From: Circinella minor
Lineage: Eukaryota; Mucoromycota; Mucoromycetes; Mucorales; Lichtheimiaceae
NCBI GenBank assembly: GCA_016758965.1
Contig: JAEPRB010000638.1
Span: 1-10,070 of the forward strand
DNA: 10,070 nt
Reading direction: 5' to 3'
The notes beneath the pieces are model-generated. The model was not told where the DNA came from. It did no database searches and worked only from the letters and a program-made list of their open reading frames with translations. Both the position numbers and the translations under genes were made by a program. The number at the start of each line of letters is the position of its first letter. Position 1 is the stretch's first letter. Shown here piece after piece: positions 1 to 6,460 of the stretch.

Positions 1-1536
1 GATTTCGTTTAGGATGTCATTATCCCGTTTGGAGGTAACTCTTGTACGACTTTCTTGTGAAGAAGAGGAAGAGGTTGAAGATGACGATGGTGTTGAACCA
101 TTTGTAACGCGTAGTGAGCGGTTGTGGCAAGTACGTTGATTACTATTATTATTTTTACTGTCAAAATATTCTTGACATTTATGACCTGGTTGATATGGAA
201 CTTTGTTACAGTATCGGCATAGCTTGGCAGGCGTGTTATTGTTATTATTATTATTTTCTTTAACGTGAATACGTTGTTTTTTTAGAACCTCACATTCAGA
301 AGCAGCATGACTACCCTTTGGATGTACAGGACAGTTGCCATATTTGCGCTTTGTTTTAGATGGAGAGGGTTCATTTACTGATAAGTGTCTTTTGTTATTA
401 CTTTCGGTGTGATTGGTATCTATGTTTTCACCCAAAGTAGAGATAACAAGTTGGGATACTTCCATGATATCGGTAGGCCAATTAGTACCATAATTGCGGG
501 GAAGTACAGGATAAATCTTCTCACGAACATTAGATGAAAGAGATGACACGAAATCAAAGGTTAAATCGATTCCATTTGTTCTTCCAGCTTCTTGTGCAAG
601 AAGTAAGTATCGTTCGGTGTACAAGCGGATGGACTCGTGTGATTTGGGGCGAGCAGCAAACAATTCATGTCTTTTTAAGAAGACATGGAAAGGATTACCA
701 TATTCTTTGCGGATTTCGGTACAGGCGTCGGCCCATGTGCGGTTTTTATCACATAATTCTCTACGAAACCAAGGAATTTGGTTGTCATTGAGACAGAGCC
801 AGAAGAGTCTTTCCCAGTGGTTGTTTAATGGTAGGTTGTGACTTTTTAATTGCCTTTCGAATGCGGAAATGAAGGATTCGAGAGAATCGTGGATAGGCTT
901 GGAATTGTCACGAATAGGACCACCTTTAATTTGGAGAATGGGCATATTTTTTGGTACTAGGTTGTCTAACCTGTGATTATTTTCTTTAGCTGCACTTTTT
1001 TCTAAAATCTTTTGTGTTTCTACAAAAAGAGAGAATTCAGCGAGTGCGTCTTGTTGCTTCTTAATCAATTTGGCTTTTTCTTCAGGTGTTGTATTAACAG
1101 CTTTAGCAGATTCAAGAGCTGTTGCTTCAAGACGAGCACGAAGTAAGCTACCAGTGTTCTTAGGTGTTAAAACTCTATCAGCTACATAATTGGAAGGTGT
1201 TAGAACCTTTTTGGTTTCACTATTAGGTGTTGAACCTGGTGAGTTAGAATTGGATTTTGGTTTATCCGGTTTCACGGATGTTTCACCTGAATTATCCTTT
1301 TCTATTTTGGTTTTTGGAAGGGTTTGCTCCCTTTCATTCATGACGATATCTTCATCAGTGTCAGGAACCGAAGAAATAATACCGACAGGGACAGGAACAG
1401 ATGAACCAGGTTGGTTATCCGAAGAAGTTGGTTGGTTATGTTGAGCACTTGATGCATCAACAGGTACAGATACAGGTAAGTTATTTGAACCGTTAGATTC
1501 AGAAGGGTTGGATTGGGTTTTCTTTTGAGGAGACAT
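1..1536 (-). CDS. gag: Gag polyprotein of a Ty3/gypsy-type LTR retrotransposon (5' part, runs off the window)
   Basis: Gag forms the virus-like particle of the retrotransposon and binds its RNA. The frame is open for 512 codons from the ATG at 1536 to the window edge with no stop, so the 3' end and any protease/RT/integrase lie to the left. The N-terminal ~120 residues are Ser/Pro/Asn-rich and probably disordered. Residues ~213-330 are a helical, Trp/Phe-rich region resembling the retrotransposon capsid-type Gag domain (for example HWERLFW, WFRREL, WADAC). Two zinc knuckles follow: C402-x2-H405-x4-H410-x4-C415 and C440-x2-C443-x8-H452-x-C454 (ending PGHKC), both forms known in Ty3-type Gag. 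Poly-Asn (~428-434) and poly-Ser (~490-500) tracts surround the second. The start is the first ATG after the leader. No frameshift is present, so this copy may be young. Confidence 0.88.
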   Translation of the reverse strand, partial: MSPQKKTQSNPSESNGSNNLPVSVPVDASSAQHNQPTSSDNQPGSSVPVPVGIISSVPDTDEDIVMNEREQTLPKTKIEKDNSGETSVKPDKPKSNSNSPGSTPNSETKKVLTPSNYVADRVLTPKNTGSLLRARLEATALESAKAVNTTPEEKAKLIKKQQDALAEFSLFVETQKILEKSAAKENNHRLDNLVPKNMPILQIKGGPIRDNSKPIHDSLESFISAFERQLKSHNLPLNNHWERLFWLCLNDNQIPWFRRELCDKNRTWADACTEIRKEYGNPFHVFLKRHELFAARPKSHESIRLYTERYLLLAQEAGRTNGIDLTFDFVSSLSSNVREKIYPVLPRNYGTNWPTDIMEVSQLVISTLGENIDTNHTESNNKRHLSVNEPSPSKTKRKYGNCPVHPKGSHAASECEVLKKQRIHVKENNNNNNNTPAKLCRYCNKVPYQPGHKCQEYFDSKNNNSNQRTCHNRSLRVTNGSTPSSSSTSSSSSQESRTRVTSKRDNDILNEI

Positions 1537-1683
1537 GTTGGTAGGAAACAATTGAATAATTCAACTATAAAAATGAGATAAATACGAGTAGTAAAATAGA
1601 AAGATGGGACTAAAGTAAATATAGTTGAGAATCTGTTTATTCCTGAAATAAAATAACTACTCTTTTATATCTTTTCTAAATTA
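1537..1683 (-). other. Retrotransposon leader between LTR and gag
   Basis: This non-coding leader should hold the primer-binding site. It has no CCA on the plus strand, so no TGG on the element's sense strand, which argues against priming by the 3' end of a tRNA. It does contain a 9-bp inverted pair, tcaactata at 1561-1569 and tatagttga at 1620-1628, with 50 nt between the arms. Confidence 0.5.
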
Positions 1684-2027
1684 TGTAACTATCTTATTTT
1701 ATCCGATCATGGCTAAACTATGTTTTCTACGAATGGATGAGAGGACCTATTATATTTGTTCTATTATAAATATTAATTCTAGATCATTCTCTGAAACCGT
1801 TTATGACAGTTATTACTAATCTCATTCTTTCTTTGATGTTCCTTTATTATCCGGATTAATAATAAGAACGAATCAAAATAAATAATAGTGTTTAATTGGT
1901 TATATCTTTTATCCTTGACGGAATGATGTTTACCGATTATTCATGAATGGATGGAATATATGTGTTATTATGGTGGTTCACCACAGTCAGTATTATTATA
2001 TATTACCCATTTAATCTTAAAGTTACA
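1684..2027 (-). repeat. Candidate 5' LTR, 344 bp, TGTAAC...GTTACA ends
   Basis: The stretch is bounded by tgtaac (1684-1689) and gttaca (2022-2027), a perfect 6-bp terminal inverted repeat with the canonical TG...CA ends. It lies 147 bp upstream of the gag ATG, and its length is usual for fungal Ty3/gypsy LTRs. It has no coding potential and is AT-rich. Only one LTR copy is in view, so the ends are a proposal. Confidence 0.6.
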
Positions 2028-2087
2028 ATTTATATATATATATATATACACTTTTAACTCATACGTACTGGTTTTATTTTTCAACAG
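2028..2087 (+). other. 3' remnant of an intron with (TA)n tract and splice acceptor
   Basis: Between the LTR end and the first Tnp2-like exon lies a TA microsatellite (about 2029-2048). It is followed by ttaac at about 2055, a possible branch point, and a pyrimidine-rich run ending in tttttcaacag (AG at 2086-2087). This is a good 3' splice site at the point where recognisable protein coding begins. It implies an intron whose upstream part is separated by the retrotransposon. Confidence 0.55.
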
Positions 2088-3423
2088 ATATTGCAAGGAA
2101 GACAGGCCTTCTACGATCTGTTGACTGGATAATATTTATGCAATTCATACTGCCAACTTTGGTATTTGAGCAACTGATCAAGAAATATGGTAGCAATGCC
2201 CCACAGGTAGAAGCTATCATGGCGTTCGTGATAGGGTGCTCCACGGCCTTGAAATGGAAAATTACTCAGCAAGATATTGCAAAAATAAAATCGTAAGCTA
2301 TCGTTTACTAATCATTCAATGAATATGAAGAGTCCCACTAATCAATAGTATATTTACCATAGCAATTTTCACATTTGGCATATGCATATGCGGAAAAACG
2401 TATCACCTAACATGTACGTCTTAAACTTCTATCTTCTTCGCCACATTCATGAGACTGTGGAAGCCCTTGGACCATTACGTGCATATAGCACAAGATCTGC
2501 CGAACGTGCAATTGGTATGCTATTTTATAATTTTAACTGACACATAATAAAAGAACAAATAATTAAACTTTTTTTTTCCTTTATAGGTTTTTTCAAAAGG
2601 CATGTAAAATCGCATGTCTTACCTGGAGCTAACGCCGGCAATATTATAAAACGACAGCTGCTCACCCGCAATTTTGAGCGAGTATATAAATCTGAAGAAG
2701 TTACAGAGGAGCAACCAGAGGGGGATACATACACAATAATAGATTATCCAGGTATTGAGCTATGGGAGGCCCGTGATAGCGTAATTGGAAATGGTGACGA
2801 ATGCTTTGATATCGAAAGTTATTTGAGAAATTACTGGAACAACCAATTTGATCAAAATGATAACCATGTAATGAGCAGCACCTTAAGCGAGCATATCAAA
2901 ATTGGGAGACGTTTGTTTGTGAATGGCGTTGTATATACTTGTGAACAATACCCATCCGCGTCCAAGAAGCTTGACACATTATTAAGATTCGTCGTTCCAA
3001 CAAGTATAAGAGGCGTAACTGGCACATATTTTGGCAAGGTTATCATGTATTTTTCCGATATTTTTGAAGGAGGTATGTTTTCGCGTGTATTTTTTATATT
3101 ATTGTTGAATAATAGTGTACATATATATATGATGCTAACGATGTCATTTATTAGAGGAGCATCCACTTTGTCTGGTGAAATTGTATGGCAGTGTCACTTG
3201 TGACGAGTATGGTATGTCATCAAGAAAGAAGAAAGGAACTCCACATGTGTATAGAAGACCAGATGGTGCCACCCCTGCCGACAAAACAATCGTTGCACAC
3301 GTTGAAAATATCAAAGGATATTCTGGAATGTTAAAATCATCAGTACACACCAATCGATTTTATTTAATTTATCCTGACATGTGTCCAGGAGAAGTAGTAG
3401 AAACTGATATAGCTAAAGTTTAA
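2088..3423 (+). CDS. C-terminal part of a CACTA/Tnp2-like transposase (four exons, 5' end missing)
   Basis: Exons are 2088-2292, 2363-2514, 2587-3072 and 3155-3423, giving about 370 residues in one frame and ending at TAA 3421-3423. The translation has blocks I associate with the region downstream of the catalytic core in Tnp2/CACTA-type transposases of Mucoromycota: LLRSVDW near the start, then LKWKIT, NMYVLNFYLLRHIHETVE, GPLRAYSTRSAERAIG and an FFKRHVKS...NAGNII segment. The C-terminal ~200 residues are poorly characterised in that family. All three internal introns have GT-AG ends and compatible phases (2, 1, 1). The first exon begins at a splice acceptor, not an ATG, so the catalytic N-terminal part must lie upstream beyond the retrotransposon, or be lost. 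Family assignment is by recognition of motifs, not by search. What this C-terminal region does is not known to me. Confidence 0.72.
2293..2362 (+). other. Intron (70 nt) of the Tnp2-like gene
   Basis: The intron begins gtaagc and ends accatag, with actaat branch-like sequences inside. It removes a TAA, and splicing keeps the frame (split Ser codon). Confidence 0.75.
2515..2586 (+). other. Intron (72 nt) of the Tnp2-like gene
   Basis: The intron begins gtatgc and ends in a long pyrimidine tract plus tttatag, with ttaactgac as a likely branch site. Removing it joins ERAIG directly to FFKRHVKS. Confidence 0.82.
3073..3154 (+). other. Intron (82 nt) of the Tnp2-like gene
   Basis: The intron begins gtatgt and ends tttattag, with a canonical gctaac branch site near 3134. 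The split Glu codon keeps the frame open to the stop at 3423. Confidence 0.75.
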
Positions 3424-3447
3424 AGAATTTTTTCTACTGTGACTTTG

Positions 3448-3453
3448 AATAAA
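3448..3453 (+). terminator. Possible polyadenylation signal AATAAA
   Basis: The canonical hexamer lies 25 nt after the stop codon of the Tnp2-like gene, followed by an A-run and T-rich sequence. The sequence is AT-rich, so chance is possible. Confidence 0.4.
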
Positions 3454-3531
3454 AAAAATATTTCTCTACTCTTGTACTACTTCTAAACTAATATTTCATT
3501 CTCAATTGCTCATATATGGATTTTTGTGTAC

Positions 3532-3571
3532 TATGTGTTACCTGAGGCACCTGAGGTAACTGAGGTAACTT
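3532..3571. repeat. Small tandem/inverted GAGGTAAC cluster
   Basis: Three close copies of a ctgagg core occur in a row (cctgaggca, cctgaggtaa, ctgaggtaa), and gttacct at about 3538-3544 pairs with aggtaac downstream as a 7-bp inverted repeat. The rest of 3454-3730 shows no coding frame or recognisable element. Confidence 0.5.
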
Positions 3572-3733
3572 CCCATGGTGGTTATCGTTCCTATCAAATT
3601 ACCCACCAAACTTTTTCACCAATCCATAGCCATTACCTCTCATTTTGTTAAACTTTGAAGCTGTCGGTGGATTATTGAATGGTTGTTCTCGTTTCTGCTT
3701 TCTCTTTCATGTAATGTATCGATTATCGTTTAA

Positions 3734-3993
3734 ATAACGCAGAGAAATATTTCGCCAAGGGTTCATAAAAGAATAATTGATAGGTTCGTCGATCAAGTGC
3801 GAAATACATCAAGCATTGGCTTAAAAAAGATAAGTGAAACATCCATCTTAATCTGGTTCGCTTAATTCTTTTGTTTGAGGAAGCTGCATGTGCATTCTCT
3901 AATATTAATGTTGACAATCTGTGTTTAGCATTGTATGCACAATCTTCTTGTGTGTTTAGCTTGTACGAACATTTCCTATTGACTTTCAATTGA
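3734..3993 (+). pseudogene. Possible frameshifted coding remnant, unidentified
   Basis: Frame 3734-3865 encodes a protein-like stretch (for example RIIDRFVDQVR, then GLKKISETSILIW) with no ATG. At about 3856 the sense continues in another frame (RLILLFEEAACAFSN...) down to a stop at 3991-3993. The hand-over point suggests a single indel in an old coding sequence. I do not recognise the family. On the opposite strand an 88-codon ORF (3989-3723) covers the same DNA and could equally be the real one. Neither is convincing alone. Confidence 0.25.
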
Positions 3994-4200
3994 ATATATA
4001 ACTGAATGCGAAGCTGTTATATTAACTGTTGAGGTGTGAATGTTCTTTCCATTATCTATGTTCTTAGAAAAAGTATCTGTTTGATTTGTTAATCGATTGA
4101 TCGTTTCCTCTCATCACAAAGGTACCAATATGTAAAGAAAAAAAAACGATGAGGAAAAAAATAAAGGAAGAATAGTTTTTTTTTTGGTGTTATGCAGGCA

Positions 4201-4341
4201 GGGACTTCTATATTTTGAGTGGGGACTTGGAGTGCAAATAAAGCACTTATTTTTCACTTTTGCGTAAAATGATTGGCTTATTATTCCCGACGTCCCTTTG
4301 AGTTTGAAATTCTGGGGACTTCGCTGGACTCAATGGGACTT
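4201..4341. repeat. Block with repeated GGGACTT motifs
   Basis: gggactt occurs at 4201, 4222, 4315 and 4335 in direct orientation and once inverted (gtccctt, 4292-4298). This 140-bp block is GC-richer than the surrounding AT-rich DNA. A small hairpin (agtgc...gcact, about 4231-4246) lies between copies. No ORF and no SINE A/B box were found. It could be a short non-autonomous repeat or the end of an element. Confidence 0.35.
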
Positions 4342-4345
4342 TGAG

Positions 4346-4882
4346 GTTTTATAAAAACTATAAAGAAGAAGTTTATGATTTACAAAAAATAATAATTTTC
4401 AATAAAATCAACTATACTTATAAATAAATTAAATATAAATAAATATTTCTAATTTGTAATTATATCAATATAAAGAATAATAATGAAGAAAATTAATCTA
4501 AATTATTATCTAATGTAGGACCAAAATAAAAATTAAACATACAATTTCAATACTTGTATTTATATCTGATTTATATAAATAAGTTCTAATTTAATTTTTA
4601 TAAGGATATAATTTTCAGTTAAAAAAATGGCATAATTAGGGCATCTGTAATAATTATAACAGATTCACAGCCCCTCAGAATGTTTTTTTCATTATTTTTT
4701 TTATAAATAATTAATTTAAATTAATATTTTACCTATTATCTTACCTAGATCTAATAAGCCACCATTACAAATATATACTTTTTTTGGTTTTATCTTTCTT
4801 TTTTTGATTTTTTTAATATCTTTTCTTTTTTTAGTATCACAATCTGATATTATCACACTTTCACTATTTCTTTTTTTAATTC
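4346..4882. other. Very AT-rich spacer without a recognised gene
   Basis: The stretch is dominated by A/T runs with a short GC-richer patch near 4665-4680. A Lys-rich minus-strand ORF covers 4946-4716, but its composition follows from poly-A codons and it shows no domain. I see no RNA gene or terminal repeat here. Confidence 0.5.
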
Positions 4883-4904
4883 TTTTTTTTGGTGCAATTT
4901 CAGG
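4883..4904 (+). repeat. Left copy of a 22-bp inverted repeat flanking the MULE unit
   Basis: T8 followed by ggtgcaatttcagg matches the reverse complement of 8882-8903 at 21 of 22 positions. Eight of these are a T-run, so the informative core is about 14 bp. The similarity does not extend on either side. Confidence 0.4.
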
Positions 4905-5086
4905 TTTTTTGGTGCATCGCCACATTTTTTTTTGGTGCATCGCCACAAAAATATTGAGACGCAGACTCCGCTTGTATATTTGTACTATAAAAATAATTTA
5001 AGAGTTTTTTTTTTGGTGTTTTTTTTTTGGTGTTGTATCAAAACGGTTTTTTTTTTAGTGTTTTTTTTGGTGTTTTTTATTTTTGG

Positions 5087-5107
5087 GCATTTTTCATGCA
5101 AAAATGC
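5087..5107. repeat. 8-bp stem hairpin GCATTTTT/AAAAATGC
   Basis: Perfect 8-bp arms at 5087-5094 and 5100-5107 surround a 5-nt loop (catgc). They lie just after the poly-T/GGTG cluster. From here to 5382 the DNA is AT-rich and non-coding. Confidence 0.5.
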
Positions 5108-5382
5108 ATGAACTCTTTTAATTTTGTTATTTCACAGAAAAAATGTAACAGCGTTTTGGTGTTTTTTTAATATAATATTACCAAACACGTTATGTCCTAA
5201 CTATATACAAAAATGTATATATGCAAACTTATCCATATCAGCATATATATACCTACTCTCACAATGCAAAAAATAATCTACTAATCATTTTTCATAGGCT
5301 GTTTAGCACTTATAAATCAATATAATTGGAATTAAAGGAACAAATATTACCGATGGAAAAATAATTTATATACTTAGAAGTA

Positions 5383-6019
5383 CTAACATCTAGCTTCGTA
5401 TAAGTCTAACCATGATCTGGTGATATTATAACGGGAAATGACGGATTCATATCCAGGGAAAAGCTTTGGCCATATGACCCTATCTACAGCATCATCTTTG
5501 ATTACAATGAGTTGAAAATGATTGCCTCTTAAATAAAGTACAATGGGGGCAATGTCAATAATACAGTTATTGGAGTTTTTTTCAGGTTCTCTGAAAGGCA
5601 AAAATGTAGTTCCATGAACCCCATATGGATGACATGAGTAGACAATAACCAGATGGTTATATGCCTGAGCTAAAACTCGAGGGCAGTCCAACACATCGAA
5701 CCAATACGTTCTGATAACATGACCATCTGGTTGAGAAAGTTTGGCTAAAACATATTGGTAGCATTCTTCACTACCAAATAAAGACGTGAAGAAATCTTTT
5801 TCTTTTACAATAGCATGCTTCATAACCAACTTAACAATGCCATAATGTTTTTCATCATTATTGATAACAACAGAGGCAGACCTCCAACCACAGTTACCAT
5901 CACTTTTAGGGTTATAAAAACCCAAAACGTAATCATCATCCAATTGGCATTGGCTAAGAATATCAGCAGATATGCGAGAAAGTCCCAAACCCTTAAACAT
6001 GCTATCATTATGCATAGAC
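5383..6019 (-). CDS. OTU-family cysteine protease exon (C-terminal module of a MULE unit)
   Basis: Counting from the Met at 6015 the frame has 210 residues. It carries the OTU catalytic block K37-SDGNCGWR with Asp39 and Cys42, and the catalytic His166 in GNHFQLIVI, 124 residues later, as in OTU deubiquitinase-like proteases. Stop codon at 5383-5385. OTU enzymes cleave ubiquitin or similar isopeptide bonds, and in plant and fungal MULEs OTU domains are found attached to or beside the transposase. The frame continues upstream of the Met to an AG acceptor at 6020-6021. Splicing from 6097 joins it in phase to the Lys/Glu-rich exon ending DDSNSD-R. It may therefore be the C-terminus of the transposase polyprotein or, because of the stop at 6435-6437, a separately started 210-residue protein. 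Confidence 0.82.
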
Positions 6020-6096
6020 CTATTGGATATAATTTATATTGGTTAATAACATTAAAATAAATACCAATCGTGTTATCCATATTCCTCTTATCGCAC
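6020..6096 (-). other. Predicted intron (77 nt) joining the Lys/Glu-rich exon to the OTU exon
   Basis: The donor is gtgcga (weak) and the acceptor ccaatag, with attaacc as a possible branch site. Phases match exactly (split Arg codon). A stronger-looking donor (gtattt, 6066) is out of phase with the OTU frame. Confidence 0.45.
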
Positions 6097-6460
6097 CTGT
6101 CAGAATTGCTGTCATCAACCTTCCGTTTCTTCGAACCTTGCTCTAGTGTATCCTGCTTGCTCCTCTTCTTGTTCTCTTTGATACGCTCAGTGTGTTTCGC
6201 AGCGCGTTCACGCCGTTCTTCAGCCGCACTCTTCTTCCTTTCTTCTTTCTTCTCCTCTTCTTTCTTCTTTTCTTCGTTCTTCTTTTCTTCGTTCTTCTTT
6301 TCTTCATTCTTCTTTTCTTCGTTCTTCTTTTCTTCGTTCTTCTTTTCTTCGTTCTTCTTTTCTTCGTTCTTCTTTTCTTTCTTCTTTTTTTCTTCATCCT
6401 TCTTTTCTTTCTTCTTTCTTTCTTCTTCCTTCTTTTATTCATCTCTCTTTTTCTCAAGTC
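6097..6460 (-). pseudogene. Lys/Glu-rich linker exon with an in-frame TAA
   Basis: This exon is read from a possible acceptor at 6461-6462 in phase with the upstream transposase exon. It gives seven codons, then TAA at 6437-6435, then about 110 open codons: KKNEE repeats, an AAEERRERAAKH-type charged helix and a KKRKVDD segment (codons 6131-6112) that looks like an SV40-type nuclear localisation signal, ending in phase with the OTU exon. The charged low-complexity region would form a flexible linker. Apart from one stop, the open frame and natural-looking composition suggest a formerly continuous coding exon. Alternatively the transposase truly ends here. Other frames of this stretch are Arg/Lys or Ser/Phe homopolymers. 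Confidence 0.5.
6271..6375 (-). repeat. 15-bp minisatellite, seven units
   Basis: The plus-strand unit is tcttcgttcttcttt. Units start at 6271, 6286, 6301, 6316, 6331, 6346 and 6361. Six are identical and the third has g to a. The unit length is a multiple of three and encodes KKNEE on the minus strand, so unit gain or loss keeps the frame. Degenerate TTC-rich sequence surrounds it (6232-6436). Confidence 0.92.

Larger units (their letters stand above)
1..2027 (-). mobile_element. LTR retrotransposon, 5' end (candidate LTR, leader, gag)
   Basis: Read on the minus strand, the order candidate 5' LTR (2027-1684), leader (1683-1537) and gag (from 1536) is the start of a Ty3/gypsy-type element. 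The rest, including pol and the 3' LTR, lies outside the window to the left. The outer boundary is inferred from the TGTAAC/GTTACA terminal inverted repeat and from the coding or intronic sequence of another gene that begins immediately to the right. The expected 5-bp target duplication would be attta at 2028-2032, but its partner is not in the window. Confidence 0.72.
4883..5168 (+). repeat. Array of poly-T/GGTG motifs
   Basis: T-runs of 4 to 10 followed by GGTG recur, with GGTG starting at 4891, 4911, 4934, 5015, 5029, 5069 and 5158. A variant AGTG is at 5057, and an outlying copy lies at 4176-4189. Two copies are an exact 20-bp duplication (4905-4924 and 4928-4947, ttttttggtgcatcgccaca). 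No gene is expressed from this array as far as I can see. It may be a terminal or subterminal region of a mobile element. Confidence 0.6.

Noticed and set aside
534..1444. Three plus-strand ORFs within the first 1.5 kb
   Set aside because: They lie antisense to the continuous 512-codon gag frame and show no domain of their own.
2525..3353. Minus-strand ORFs opposite the Tnp2-like gene
   Set aside because: They are shadows of the spliced plus-strand exons, which carry recognisable motifs and consistent splice phases.
4150..4345. tRNA-derived SINE
   Set aside because: No A-box/B-box pair or cloverleaf could be found.
4716..5001. Lys-rich minus-strand ORF (4946-4716) and the plus-strand ORF 4804-5001
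   Set aside because: Both are produced by homopolymer A/T runs and the GGTGCA duplication. There is no motif and no plausible start context.
5815..6080. ORFs overlapping the 5' part of the OTU exon in other frames
   Set aside because: They are out of frame with the intact OTU catalytic motifs and partly run through the predicted intron.
6143..6457. Minus-strand Arg/Lys-rich ORF of 104 codons and plus-strand Phe/Ser/Leu-rich ORFs over 6070-6506
   Set aside because: They are other frames of the TTC-rich minisatellite. The KKNEE frame is the one that connects in phase with both flanking exons.
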